Both the position numbers and the translations under genes were made by a program. Positions 18,776 through 26,477 of a stretch of DNA of 64,000 nt are shown piece by piece. The first letter of the stretch is position 1, and each line of letters begins with the position of its first letter. The DNA lies in NCBI GenBank assembly GCA_963542695.1, contig CAUTYX010000004.1, positions 54,550 to 118,549 of the forward strand, in the 5' to 3' direction. The stretch comes from RUG100 sp963542695 (lineage in GTDB: Bacteria; Bacillota; Clostridia; Peptostreptococcales; Anaerovoracaceae). The notes under the pieces were generated by a model, which was given only the letters and a program-made list of their open reading frames with translations, did not search any database and was not told the DNA's origin.

Positions 18776-19189
18776 ATGACGACAAATACAATGCAGACTA
18801 AAAAAACACCGGCACAACAACGAGGCTTGAAGATTATTCTCATTATCTTTATTACCATCGCTATTCTCTTTACCATAGGCGTCTTTACCTATACAAAAAT
18901 TAGTGATGCCGCCGCTGAAAAAGTTGTAGCTAGCATTATTCGTAATTCCTCTGATTCTAAGGAAGCTTCTGATGCTGCAGGGATTTACAATTCCATGAGC
19001 AAAGAAGATAAGGCAAAGCTAAAGGCTATAGTGGCCAAAAGCATGAGTATCTCCAATTTGTCGGAGATTCGCCAGTATGTAAATAACAATGATGCGGAAG
19101 GGTTGTGGCTCTATGCCAGCGATAATCTCAGTGCGTCTGATATGAGTACATTGCAGGGTCTTTACGAAAAATACAGCCAACAAAAATAA
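18776..19189 (+). CDS. hypothetical single-pass membrane protein
   Basis: A 137-residue protein I do not recognise. A short basic N-terminus precedes one membrane helix (about 19-39, IILIIFITIAILFTIGVFTY). About 95 residues outside are rich in Ser, Asp, Asn and Lys and mostly helical. There are two loosely similar segments (SMSKEDKAKLKAIV near 74 and SASDMSTLQGLYEKY near 120). It is 85 bases after telA, with AAAGGA upstream of ATG 18776 and a terminator just after it, so it may belong functionally with the XpaC-TelA pair. Confidence 0.65.
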   Translation: MTTNTMQTKKTPAQQRGLKIILIIFITIAILFTIGVFTYTKISDAAAEKVVASIIRNSSDSKEASDAAGIYNSMSKEDKAKLKAIVAKSMSISNLSEIRQYVNNNDAEGLWLYASDNLSASDMSTLQGLYEKYSQQK

Positions 19190-19221
19190 ACAAGTGCCAA
19201 ATAATATAGTGCAAACAAATA

Positions 19222-19250
19222 GGGCTGTCTCCTTTGGGAGGCAGCCCCTT
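19222..19250. terminator. bidirectional terminator between convergent genes
   Basis: GGGCTGTCTCC (19222-19232), loop TTTG, GGAGGCAGCCC (19237-19247): an 11-pair stem with one G-T pair. Short T-rich stretches flank it on both sides. It sits between the hypothetical membrane protein (+) and the NhaC gene (-). Confidence 0.75.
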
Positions 19251-19261
19251 TATAGGTTTTG

Positions 19262-20578
19262 CTAGTCTTCTGTCACAGGCTTGCGGTCTATTAGTATGGA
19301 AATGATAATGCAGACCAGCAACAAGAATGGATAGAATAACCATGGGATAATGGCCATGCTGGTGATTTTAGCCAGGCTTGCGGCAATGAGCAGCTGGGCA
19401 CCGTAAGGAATAATCCCCTGCCATACACAGGAAAAGGTATCCAAAAGAGAGGCCGTTTTCTTCGGGCTAATGTGGTATTCTTTGCTGATTTCTTTTGCAA
19501 TAGGACCTGCCATAACAATGGCTACGGTGTTGTTGGCGGTAGCAATATCCATCAGGGATGTTAATACGCCGATTCCGAACATACCTCCTTTGCGGCCGTT
19601 AAAGTGCTTGCGAATAAAGTTTAGAATAGCTTCAAAACCACCGTGTTCCTTCATTAGGGCGCCGATGCTGGCAACTAAGATGGTTACAATCATGGTTTCA
19701 AACATGCCGGAAGTTCCTGTTCCCATTGCAGTAAAGGCAGAAGATACCGTAAGGGAACCTGTAGCCAGTCCTACAATAAAAAATAGTATTACACCGCAGG
19801 AGAGTACCAGCAGCACATTGATGCCGCAAATTGCAGCGATGAGAACGGCAAAGTAGGGAATTGCCTGCCATACGTTAAAGTCAAAGTGACCAACGTGAGC
19901 CGTGCCGCCTAAGATAGCCATAATGATTAAAATGGCTAAGGTTAAAATAGCTGCCGGAAGAGCAATCTTGAAATTGACACGGAATTTGTCTTTCATCTCT
20001 ACCCCTTGGGTTTTGGTAGCCGCAATGGTGGTATCGGAGATAAAGGATAGGTTGTCGCCAAACATTGCGCCGCCAACGACGGTGGCTACACACATGGCCA
20101 AGTTAAATCCTCCGCCTGTAGAAACATGTACCGCAATGGGGATCAAAACGGAAATGGTTCCTACTGATGTTCCCATGGCCATGGAAATCAAACAAGCGAT
20201 AAGAAAGAGTCCCGGAACGGCAAAGTTGCCGGGGATGATATTCAACAGCATATGGGCTGTGCTTTCGGCTCCACCGGCTGCTTGGGCAATGCCGCTAAAG
20301 GCTCCTGCCAAAAGGAAAATAAATAACATAATGGTGATATTGTCATCACCGATACCGGTGGCACAAACGTGAATCTTTTCATCAAAGGAAAGACTGCGGT
20401 TTTGTAAAAATGCCACTCCTAAGGCAATAACGAAGGCAACGACAACGGACATGACATAAAATCCCATCTGTCCTTTTACCGGGTGGATATATTCAAAGTA
20501 TATACCGTTGCCTAAATACAATACCAGAAATACTAAGATGGGAAGCAACGCCCATCCATTTGGCTGCTTTTGTTTCAT
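19262..20578 (-). CDS. Na+/H+ antiporter NhaC family protein
   Basis: A 438-residue membrane protein with about 11-12 helices. Family-type segments include LLAGAFSGIAQAAGGAEST, SMAMGTSVGTISVLIPIAV, GAMFGDNLSFISDTTIAA and MDIATANNTVAIVMAG. NhaC-type proteins exchange Na+ (or couple small metabolites such as malate or lactate) for protons. ATG 20578 is chosen because GAGGAG stands 10 bases upstream; the upstream TTG at 20599 overlaps that ribosome site. It is transcribed alone, divergent from the DUF4428 gene. The substrate is not certain. Confidence 0.85.
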   Translation of the reverse strand: MKQKQPNGWALLPILVFLVLYLGNGIYFEYIHPVKGQMGFYVMSVVVAFVIALGVAFLQNRSLSFDEKIHVCATGIGDDNITIMLFIFLLAGAFSGIAQAAGGAESTAHMLLNIIPGNFAVPGLFLIACLISMAMGTSVGTISVLIPIAVHVSTGGGFNLAMCVATVVGGAMFGDNLSFISDTTIAATKTQGVEMKDKFRVNFKIALPAAILTLAILIIMAILGGTAHVGHFDFNVWQAIPYFAVLIAAICGINVLLVLSCGVILFFIVGLATGSLTVSSAFTAMGTGTSGMFETMIVTILVASIGALMKEHGGFEAILNFIRKHFNGRKGGMFGIGVLTSLMDIATANNTVAIVMAGPIAKEISKEYHISPKKTASLLDTFSCVWQGIIPYGAQLLIAASLAKITSMAIIPWLFYPFLLLVCIIISILIDRKPVTED

Positions 20579-20765
20579 AATATGATGTCTCCTCTTCAAT
20601 TCAATAATGCATCTAGTATATCATAGAAGTAGTGGTTGGAAATATTGAAAAACACGTTATATTTTGGAAAAATGGCGAAATTTCAACCAAAGCAGGGAAA
20701 AATACGGTAGAATAAGAAAATACCAATAACTAGTTATAGGAAAAGAGGATAACAAGGAGAAATCC

Positions 20766-20945
20766 ATGTTTAAAGAAAAATGTAAAATTTGTGGCGTAAC
20801 AGTCGGTCTAAACAGGATTAAAATAAGGGAAGGGTACATCTGTCCTTCGTGTTACAAGAAAGCCGGTTACGGTCCGGATTCCAAGACGCCTATCCGCACG
20901 GCAGAAGACGTGAAAATAGATATCGATTCCAATACGTCTTCATAA
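20766..20945 (+). CDS. small zinc-ribbon protein, DUF4428-like
   Basis: A 59-residue protein beginning MFKEKCKICGVTVGLNRIKI with two knuckles, CKIC (6-9) and CPSC (26-29). That is the DUF4428 zinc-ribbon pattern, usually the N-terminal module of larger clostridial membrane or DNA-binding proteins. Here it stands alone with only a short acidic tail. AAGGAG lies 6 bases upstream of ATG 20766, a convincing ribosome site. It is divergent from nhaC and precedes the DUF134 gene, with a separate operator-like region between. Function unknown. Confidence 0.72.
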   Translation: MFKEKCKICGVTVGLNRIKIREGYICPSCYKKAGYGPDSKTPIRTAEDVKIDIDSNTSS

Positions 20946-20950
20946 AGTTA

Positions 20951-20995
20951 TTGACATATGCCATAAATGATGGTATTTTATAATTGACATATGTC
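20951..20995 (+). promoter_or_regulatory. promoter/operator region of the DUF134-NifX gene
   Basis: TTGACATATG occurs twice, at 20951-20960 and 20984-20993, 33 bases apart. The second copy is part of a perfect palindrome GACATATGTC (20986-20995). TTGACA 20951-20956 with a 17-base spacer to TATTTT (20974-20979) could serve as the promoter, placing the palindrome close to the transcription start. DUF134 proteins carry a helix-turn-helix, so self-regulation here is a reasonable inference. Confidence 0.5.
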
Positions 20996-21013
20996 GGAAA
21001 CGAGGTGAATGTT

Positions 21014-21790
21014 ATGGCAAGACCGGTACGGTGCAGGCGTATTGATGGCTATCCTGAATATTGGACCTTTGCGCCGGAAGAAGATGCGAAGGAAACACTG
21101 GTTGTTCTGGCATTAGACGAGCTGGAAACCATCCGGCTCATCGATGTAGAGGGGCTAAATCAAAGTCAATGTGCAAAGGAAATGGATATCGCCAGAACTA
21201 CAGTCACAGCCATTTATGAAAGTGCCCGAAAGAAAATTGCTGACGCTATTATTAACGGCAAGCGACTGGAGATTTCCGGTGGCCATTACCGACTAAAAGA
21301 AGACCAAAAGGAGACAATGCAGAATCTCCCGAAGAAAGGACAAGAAACTATGAGAGTCGCTGTAACTTATGATAATCAACAAATTTTCCAGCATTTTGGA
21401 CATACGCAGCAGTTTAAGATTTTCGACATTGAAGATGGAGAAATCAAGAACTCTGAAATTATTGATGCTAACGGAGCCGGTCACGGTGCTCTAGCCGGAA
21501 TCCTTGGAGCAGGAAAGGTAGACGTTTTGATTTGCGGCGGTATCGGTGGAGGTGCCATTCGTGCCCTTAACGAAGCCGGTATCACATTATGCGCCGGTGT
21601 ATCCGGATCTGTAGACGAGGCAGCCAAAGCTTATGCAGATGGTTCCTTGCAGTTTACCACAGAAGCAAACTGCAATCACCATGGTCATGGAGAGCATAAT
21701 TGCGGACACCACGGAGAAGGGGAACACAATTGTGGTCATCACGGGGATCATCAATGTGGACACCATGGCGACGGAGGAAGCTGTCATTAA
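21014..21790 (+). CDS. DUF134 - NifX/NifB-type cofactor-binding fusion with His/Cys-rich tail
   Basis: A 258-residue fusion of three parts. Residues 1-95 are DUF134 (MARPVRCRRIDGYPEYWTF, with the helix-turn-helix LNQSQCAKEMDIARTTVTAI). About 112-225 is a dinitrogenase iron-molybdenum cofactor domain (RVAVTYDNQQIFQHFGHT ... DVLICGGIGGGAIRAL). From about 215 there is a metal-binding tail with three CGHHG units and a final SCH. Such fusions are common in anaerobes without nitrogenase and probably sense or carry metal or Fe-S centres. ATG 21014 has GAGGTG upstream. The helicase gene overlaps its stop by one base. Confidence 0.85.
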   Translation: MARPVRCRRIDGYPEYWTFAPEEDAKETLVVLALDELETIRLIDVEGLNQSQCAKEMDIARTTVTAIYESARKKIADAIINGKRLEISGGHYRLKEDQKETMQNLPKKGQETMRVAVTYDNQQIFQHFGHTQQFKIFDIEDGEIKNSEIIDANGAGHGALAGILGAGKVDVLICGGIGGGAIRALNEAGITLCAGVSGSVDEAAKAYADGSLQFTTEANCNHHGHGEHNCGHHGEGEHNCGHHGDHQCGHHGDGGSCH

Positions 21791-23889
21791 TGGATAAAGA
21801 CGCCTTTGAAAGCCAATATATGATTGGTTTTAATAAGCAACAACGGCAGGCAGTGGAGGCTCCTTTGGGGCCGACACTGCTTCTTGCCGTTCCGGGAAGC
21901 GGAAAAACAACAGTACTCCTTACCAAACTGGGCTACTGTATTTTTGTTGGCAACATACCGCCAGAGAAGATCCTGACAGTTACCTATACTGTTGCTGCTG
22001 CAAGGGAAATGAAACAGCGATTTTACACTATGTTTTCCCAAAGGGAAGATTTGCCCACACCGGAGTTTCACACAATCAACGGTCTTTGCCAAAAAATCAT
22101 TGGCTATTACCAGCGAAAATATAAACGCCAAGCTTTTTCTTTGGCAAAAGAACAAAATCTCATGTATTATCTCAAAGAATGCTATCAAAGTTTTGGAAAT
22201 AGCTTTCTCAAAGAGTCCGATATAAGAGATTTGCGCATTACTTTTTCCTATATAAAAAACAGTATGCTGTCAAGAGACGACATAGAAAAGCGATACCGAA
22301 AAGAGTCTATGGATATATCTTCGATGTACCGCTATTATATTTCGTTACTGCGGGAGAATCGGAAAATGGACTACGATGATCAGTTGGTCTATGCCCGGCG
22401 TATTTTATTGCAATGCGATGACATTCGGGAACATTTTCAGAAAATGTATCCCTATATATTTGTCGATGAAGCCCAGGACACATCACTGATTCAGTTTGCT
22501 ATCTTACGAATTCTGGCAAATAAAACAGAAAACATTTTTATGGTAGGAGATGAAGACCAAAGCATTTACGGTTTTCGTGCCGCTTATCCGGAAGGGTTGT
22601 ATCGATTCTTAGAGTGGTATCCCAAAGGAAACACCTTGTTTATGGAAACCAACTATCGTTCGGCAAAAGATATTGTGCATACAGCAGATTCTTTTATTGG
22701 TAAAAACACCTTTCGCCACCAAAAGAAACTATTGGCGGCAAGGGATAAAAAGGGAGCTGTCCATGAAGAAAAACTGACATCTCGGGGAAAACAGTATTAT
22801 CGATTACTGAAGCTTTTGAAAAACTGTGATGGGACTGAATCCATAGGTATTTTGTATCGTAATAACGACAGCGCGCTCCCATTGGTGGATTTGCTGGAGG
22901 AAAGAGGGGTTGCGTATTATATTGCCAGTAAGGACAGTTCCTTTTTTACTCATCCTATATTGGAAGATATACGTAAAATTTTTGCCTTGGCTGAAAATCC
23001 AAAAGACGGGGAGCTTTTCATGGAATTGTATTACAAGTTTGACCTTCGTATTCGGAAAGTGGATGCCATGAGTGCTGTTGCAGCTTCTAAGAACAGCGGA
23101 AAAAGCATTTTCTCCTGTCTGATTTCCATTAGCAAAGGGAAACAACGGGAAAAATTGGAAGCTTTTCAGGATTCCTTCTTTATGATTCTATATGATACTG
23201 CCAGCGATGCCATGAGGCGAATCTTATATTCCCTTGGGTATATGGAATTTCTAAAGAGTCGAAATATGGATGTGGAAAAAGCGTATTTGCTGCAGCTTTT
23301 GTCCCATGGAAAACCTTCTATGAAAAAATTGTTTCTTCGTTTGGAAGAATTACACCAAATCATTTCAGAAGGACGCCATCGCCATGCCGAATCTACTGTT
23401 ACACTGTCTACAATTCATGGCAGCAAGGGGCTGGAATACGACCAGGTATTTATACTGGATGCCTTGGAACATATACTTCCTTCTGTAAGAGAGGAAGGGT
23501 TTTTAACAGAAGCGCAGTATATGGAAGAGCGGCGCCTATACTATGTAGCCATGACAAGAGCAAGAAATCAGCTGACGATTTTTTCCTATGGCCATGAAAC
23601 ATCGCCGTTTACCATGGAAGTTTTCGGTCATCCCATGGATATTGCAAAAAAGAAAGCTATGAAATTTCACTTTGCCAAAGAGGGAATTACTAAGAAAAAT
23701 GCCATTGAAAAGGCGGAACCCAAGATGGATTTATCGACGTATACTGTAGGAACTGTAATCCATCACAAAAAATTTGGAGAAGGGAGCATTATAGCTATTT
23801 CAGGAAGCCAGGTACAGGTGCAGTTCTCCCAAAATGGTACCAAAACCTTGTCTTTGCCGGTCTTACTGCAGCAGAGATTGCTGCTATAG
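21790..23889 (+). CDS. ATP-dependent DNA helicase, UvrD/PcrA (SF1A) type
   Basis: A 699-residue superfamily 1 helicase with all main motifs: Walker A AVPGSGKTT (33-41), DEAQDTS, GDEDQSIYGFRAA, NYRS, TIHGSKGLEYDQVF and VAMTRARNQL. The C-terminal stretch TVGTVIHHKKFGEGSI resembles the PcrA tail that contacts RNA polymerase. It is a little shorter than PcrA (about 720-740), so it may be a second UvrD-like helicase. ATG 21790 overlaps the previous stop (TAATG) with GGAGG 11 bases upstream. Its coupling to the DUF134 gene is unusual. Confidence 0.9.
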   Translation: MDKDAFESQYMIGFNKQQRQAVEAPLGPTLLLAVPGSGKTTVLLTKLGYCIFVGNIPPEKILTVTYTVAAAREMKQRFYTMFSQREDLPTPEFHTINGLCQKIIGYYQRKYKRQAFSLAKEQNLMYYLKECYQSFGNSFLKESDIRDLRITFSYIKNSMLSRDDIEKRYRKESMDISSMYRYYISLLRENRKMDYDDQLVYARRILLQCDDIREHFQKMYPYIFVDEAQDTSLIQFAILRILANKTENIFMVGDEDQSIYGFRAAYPEGLYRFLEWYPKGNTLFMETNYRSAKDIVHTADSFIGKNTFRHQKKLLAARDKKGAVHEEKLTSRGKQYYRLLKLLKNCDGTESIGILYRNNDSALPLVDLLEERGVAYYIASKDSSFFTHPILEDIRKIFALAENPKDGELFMELYYKFDLRIRKVDAMSAVAASKNSGKSIFSCLISISKGKQREKLEAFQDSFFMILYDTASDAMRRILYSLGYMEFLKSRNMDVEKAYLLQLLSHGKPSMKKLFLRLEELHQIISEGRHRHAESTVTLSTIHGSKGLEYDQVFILDALEHILPSVREEGFLTEAQYMEERRLYYVAMTRARNQLTIFSYGHETSPFTMEVFGHPMDIAKKKAMKFHFAKEGITKKNAIEKAEPKMDLSTYTVGTVIHHKKFGEGSIIAISGSQVQVQFSQNGTKTLSLPVLLQQRLLL

Positions 23890-24030
23890 AGAATGCCGGA
23901 TATTGCCGCCATAATCAAAAAGGCACCGGCTCATTGCGTTCTATACAAATGATTGGAAGAACAGTAGACAAGCCGATGCCATCATGTATGCTTTTTAAAA
24001 GAACAGTTTCGTATTTTTACAATACTATTT

Positions 24031-24408
24031 TTATAATTCTTTTTTCCAGAGACCGTGCAGGTTGCAGTATGCAAATACGGCAATTGCCTTGTCGCCGCCT
24101 GTTACAGCAAATTCGGCAGCAGGGGCATCCCCGGGTTTTAAGGCTTTTCGCTGTCCGCCTTGCTGGGTTTCTACAAAGACCCAAGAAATATAGTGTTCTT
24201 CTGTCATAGGATGTTCTACTTCGCCAACCTTAACAGAAATTTTATCTCCATCAACAGTTACTGCAGGAATATGTTTTTCATTTGCAGCGTCTACTGTGTT
24301 GGGAACCAGCTCCTTCATCTTTTCTCCGCAACAGACTACAGGTACGTTATGATCTTCAATCATACCAATAATATTGCCGCAATGTTCACATCTGAAAAAT
24401 TTCTTCAT
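24031..24408 (-). CDS. dfx: desulfoferrodoxin (superoxide reductase, 2Fe type)
   Basis: A 125-residue superoxide reductase. The N-terminal desulforedoxin module has four Fe-binding cysteines (FRCEHCGN and VVCCGEKM). The catalytic iron site has ligands in EKHIPAV, VEHPMTEEHYISWV and the final AYCNLHGLW. It reduces superoxide to peroxide, with electrons usually from rubredoxin, which is encoded at 26478. GGGAGG stands before ATG 24408, and TATAAT on the minus strand at 24464-24469 serves as -10. A palindrome further upstream may be a regulator site. Confidence 0.95.
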   Translation of the reverse strand: MKKFFRCEHCGNIIGMIEDHNVPVVCCGEKMKELVPNTVDAANEKHIPAVTVDGDKISVKVGEVEHPMTEEHYISWVFVETQQGGQRKALKPGDAPAAEFAVTGGDKAIAVFAYCNLHGLWKKEL

Positions 24409-24502
24409 TTTGCACCTCCCGGATACACCAGTCTTTATAGACGCATAGATTTTGCTTATTTCAATTATAGCATAGGAAATCGTCTAGCGGTGAATCAGAA
24501 AG

Positions 24503-24519
24503 TATGTTAGTATAACATA
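24503..24519. promoter_or_regulatory. candidate Crp/Fnr-family operator upstream of desulfoferrodoxin
   Basis: TATGTTA-GTA-TAACATA is a perfect dyad with 7-base arms. Its core TATGTT-NN-TATAAC also occurs at 25695-25708, between the ferredoxin and Crp genes, which points to one regulator for both promoters. The dyad centre is about 54 bases from the estimated desulfoferrodoxin transcription start. Confidence 0.4.
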
Positions 24520-24711
24520 ACCGAATAATTAAAAAAGATATGGGAGTACCATGAAAAAATAACCATATTATTACTGCTTTTATACCGGTAAATGTTAGCA
24601 AGTATATTACGGTGGAGTGTAGCTTAGAAAATAATAATAAAGACACCAAAGAAAGCTACAAGACCATAGAGGGATTGGTAAGCTAATAGAACAAGCGATA
24701 GGGATACATAC

Positions 24712-24745
24712 AACTATTCCTAAAATTATGATTTTAGGAATAGTT
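24712..24745. repeat. perfect 14-base inverted repeat
   Basis: AACTATTCCTAAAA (24712-24725), 6-base loop, TTTTAGGAATAGTT (24732-24745). Neither flank has a T tract, so it is not a standard terminator. It lies just past the 3' end of the cupin gene and may stabilise the mRNA end or be a mobile-element relic. Confidence 0.6.
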
Positions 24746-24783
24746 AGATAACAAGGCAGTCAAATGGCCACTTATAGCATGTT

Positions 24784-25440
24784 TTAGTCTATGGTCAGTA
24801 ATAACGCCATTTTAAAGTTTTCATCTGCTTTTATTGCGTGACGTCCATTTTTGGCAAATTTAAAATTCTCTCCTGCCTGTATTCTATGGTCTATGCCTTC
24901 ATATGTAACAACAGCTAATCCATCCAAGGCAAATAATAAAGCATCTCCGGGAGCTGCGTGTTCTGCCAATCCGGTATCTTTTGCAAAACTCATAACCACC
25001 AATTTTAGATGGTCATCATTGATAATATCTTTGTTGACGATTTTTCCTTCTTGGTATGGGATTACATCCTTTAATTGAAAAACCATTCCTTCTTTCTGTG
25101 TGTTCATAGAAAACTCCTTTTCCATGGCAATTTCCGTATAAATGGCACCTGTCTCCGTACCAACGCCTACAGGCACCTCTGTGGGCGTTATAACAGCTTC
25201 TCCGGCATGTAATATGGCTGCCATATTATCTTTAGAATAGACTTCGGCCATACCATCCAGCATGAGTATCAGTTTTGGATACCGATATATTTCGGCACTG
25301 ATATCGGTTTTATCCGCCAATGAAAAATGGCTGATGCTATAGCCATCACCGGTGGTGATAGCCTTTGATACGGTACATCCGGCGACCGGCGTATTATCGC
25401 CGGCCACCGAGAAAACCTTTCCTTGGGTTTCGTTAATCAT
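24784..25440 (-). CDS. double-cupin domain protein
   Basis: A 218-residue protein made of two cupin-like halves. The first is about 45-120 (YPKLILMLDGMAEVYSKD, then AGEAVITPTEVPVGVG); the second is about 160-218 (ALLFALDGLAVVTYEG, then IQAGENFKFAKNGRHAIKA). The usual metal-binding His set is mostly missing in the first half. Its start codon overlaps the ferredoxin stop (ATGA), so translation is coupled to the ferredoxin gene. The link suggests a redox or stress role, but the ligand and reaction are unknown. Confidence 0.8.
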   Translation of the reverse strand: MINETQGKVFSVAGDNTPVAGCTVSKAITTGDGYSISHFSLADKTDISAEIYRYPKLILMLDGMAEVYSKDNMAAILHAGEAVITPTEVPVGVGTETGAIYTEIAMEKEFSMNTQKEGMVFQLKDVIPYQEGKIVNKDIINDDHLKLVVMSFAKDTGLAEHAAPGDALLFALDGLAVVTYEGIDHRIQAGENFKFAKNGRHAIKADENFKMALLLTID

Positions 25441-25625
25441 TCATCTTCCTCAATTACGCTTACAGGACATCCGTCTTTTGCTTCTGCTGCTGCAGCTTCC
25501 AGTTCAGCCGGAACATCCATATCTTTTGCTTCTGCCAATCCTTCTTCATTCATAATGAAGATTTCCGGACATGCACCTTCACATGCGCCACAGCCAATGC
25601 AACCTTCGTTAACTACGTATCTCAT
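25437..25625 (-). CDS. ferredoxin, single [4Fe-4S] type
   Basis: A 62-residue electron carrier with CIGCGACEGACP (C9, C12, C15, C19) and the distal CP pair at DGCPVSV (about C53). This is the mono-cluster pattern of Desulfovibrio/clostridial ferredoxins, with an acidic C-terminus. AAAGGAGG precedes ATG 25625. The minus-strand -10 TATACT is at 25670-25675, with a Crp-type site about 40 bases upstream of the likely start. First gene of a two-gene unit with the cupin gene. Confidence 0.93.
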   Translation of the reverse strand: MRYVVNEGCIGCGACEGACPEIFIMNEEGLAEAKDMDVPAELEAAAAEAKDGCPVSVIEEDE

Positions 25626-25694
25626 GATATACCTCCTTTAAAAGTAACTGTATTTGACTTTGTACGGCAAGTATACTATCTTACATATAGTAAT

Positions 25695-25710
25695 TATGTT
25701 GTTATAACCA
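25695..25710. promoter_or_regulatory. candidate Crp-family operator between ferredoxin and crp genes
   Basis: TATGTTGTTATAACCA (25695-25710) matches 12 of 14 core positions of the dyad upstream of desulfoferrodoxin. Its central GTTATAAC (25701-25708) is palindromic and is centred about 41.5 bases from the inferred ferredoxin start, the classic class II activator spacing. The start site is estimated only from the -10 box. Confidence 0.4.
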
Positions 25711-25753
25711 CGTAAATTTAAAAAAATAGAAAAATAGTAAAAAAGTTAGAATT

Positions 25754-26410
25754 ATGATCAAGAATGCACTCCTACACTCCGTTTTATTTACCGGCTTTAC
25801 AGCCACTGAAATGAAAGATACGCTGATACAGCTTCCGGCTCGGGTAAAGCAATACAAAAAAGGTGAAACGGTATTGGCAGCCGGCGATGTAATCGATACT
25901 TTATGTCTGCTGTTAAAAGGTCAGGTAACCATTGAAAGCAACGATATTTGGGGCAATCGCAGCATTTTAGGGAATACGCTGCCGGGAGATGTTTTTGCCG
26001 AAGCCTATGCATTGCAAAATCTGCCATTACTGGTAGATGCAACGGCTTCCAAAGACAGTACCATACTGTTTCTAAACTTGCCTTTAAAAGAGCCTGCCTC
26101 TCCCGATGTTCCTCTATGGCATATCAAACTGCTAAACAACTTACTGTCGGTTGCTTTAGAAAAGAACCAGGCTTTAATTGCAAGAAATTTTCATACGCAA
26201 TCCAAAACCATTCGTGGCAGAGTCAATGCATATCTAACATCGGAATCTATGAAGGCCGGAAAAACCGGCTTTACCATTCCCTACGATCGCCAGCAACTGG
26301 CCGATTACCTGAATGTGGATCGCAGCGCCCTCTCAAAGGAATTGGGACGTATGCGAGAGGAAGGTTTAATAGAGTTTTACAAAAATAAATTTACGTTGAT
26401 ACTACCATAA
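25754..26410 (+). CDS. Crp/Fnr family transcriptional regulator
   Basis: A 218-residue regulator. The cyclic-nucleotide-type beta barrel covers about 15-115 (KKGETVLAAGDVIDTLCLLL, LPGDVFAEAYAL). A dimer helix follows, then the winged helix-turn-helix at about 150-218 (RQQLADYLNVDRSALSKEL). No N-terminal Cys cluster of the FNR type is present, so it does not carry its own Fe-S sensor. It is divergent from ferredoxin-cupin and 1.3 kb from desulfoferrodoxin; it probably controls this redox cluster. ATG 25754 lacks a strong ribosome site. Confidence 0.87.
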   Translation: MIKNALLHSVLFTGFTATEMKDTLIQLPARVKQYKKGETVLAAGDVIDTLCLLLKGQVTIESNDIWGNRSILGNTLPGDVFAEAYALQNLPLLVDATASKDSTILFLNLPLKEPASPDVPLWHIKLLNNLLSVALEKNQALIARNFHTQSKTIRGRVNAYLTSESMKAGKTGFTIPYDRQQLADYLNVDRSALSKELGRMREEGLIEFYKNKFTLILP

Positions 26411-26425
26411 ATATTAGCCATAGGA

Positions 26426-26460
26426 AAACCCTGTAACAAAATGCTACAGGGTTTAGCTTT
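26426..26460. terminator. terminator after the Crp-family gene
   Basis: AAACCCTGTA (26426-26435), 9-base loop, TACAGGGTTT (26445-26454), followed by a T-rich stretch. It lies between the convergent crp and rubredoxin genes. Confidence 0.7.
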
Positions 26461-26477
26461 ACAGGTTTTTAATAAGC

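Larger units (their letters stand above)
24409..24783. other. 375-base gene-free stretch between desulfoferrodoxin and cupin genes
   Basis: No credible coding frame. It holds the desulfoferrodoxin promoter (minus-strand TATAAT 24464-24469), the palindrome TATGTTA-GTA-TAACATA (24503-24519), and a perfect 14-base inverted repeat at 24712-24745 close to the end of the cupin gene. The middle (about 24540-24700) is AT-rich with nothing recognisable. Confidence 0.6.

Noticed and set aside
21660..21787. Tandem DNA repeat or CRISPR-like array in the CAC/GGA-rich segment
   Set aside because: The repetition comes from CGHHG units encoded in the protein tail; units vary and there are no spacers.
23890..24030. 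Terminator or small RNA between the helicase and desulfoferrodoxin genes
   Set aside because: Only weak AT-rich stems are visible; nothing convincing.
24461..24649. Possible 62-residue minus-strand protein upstream of desulfoferrodoxin
   Set aside because: No ribosome site, hydrophobic low-complexity composition, no family resemblance, and it covers the promoter region.
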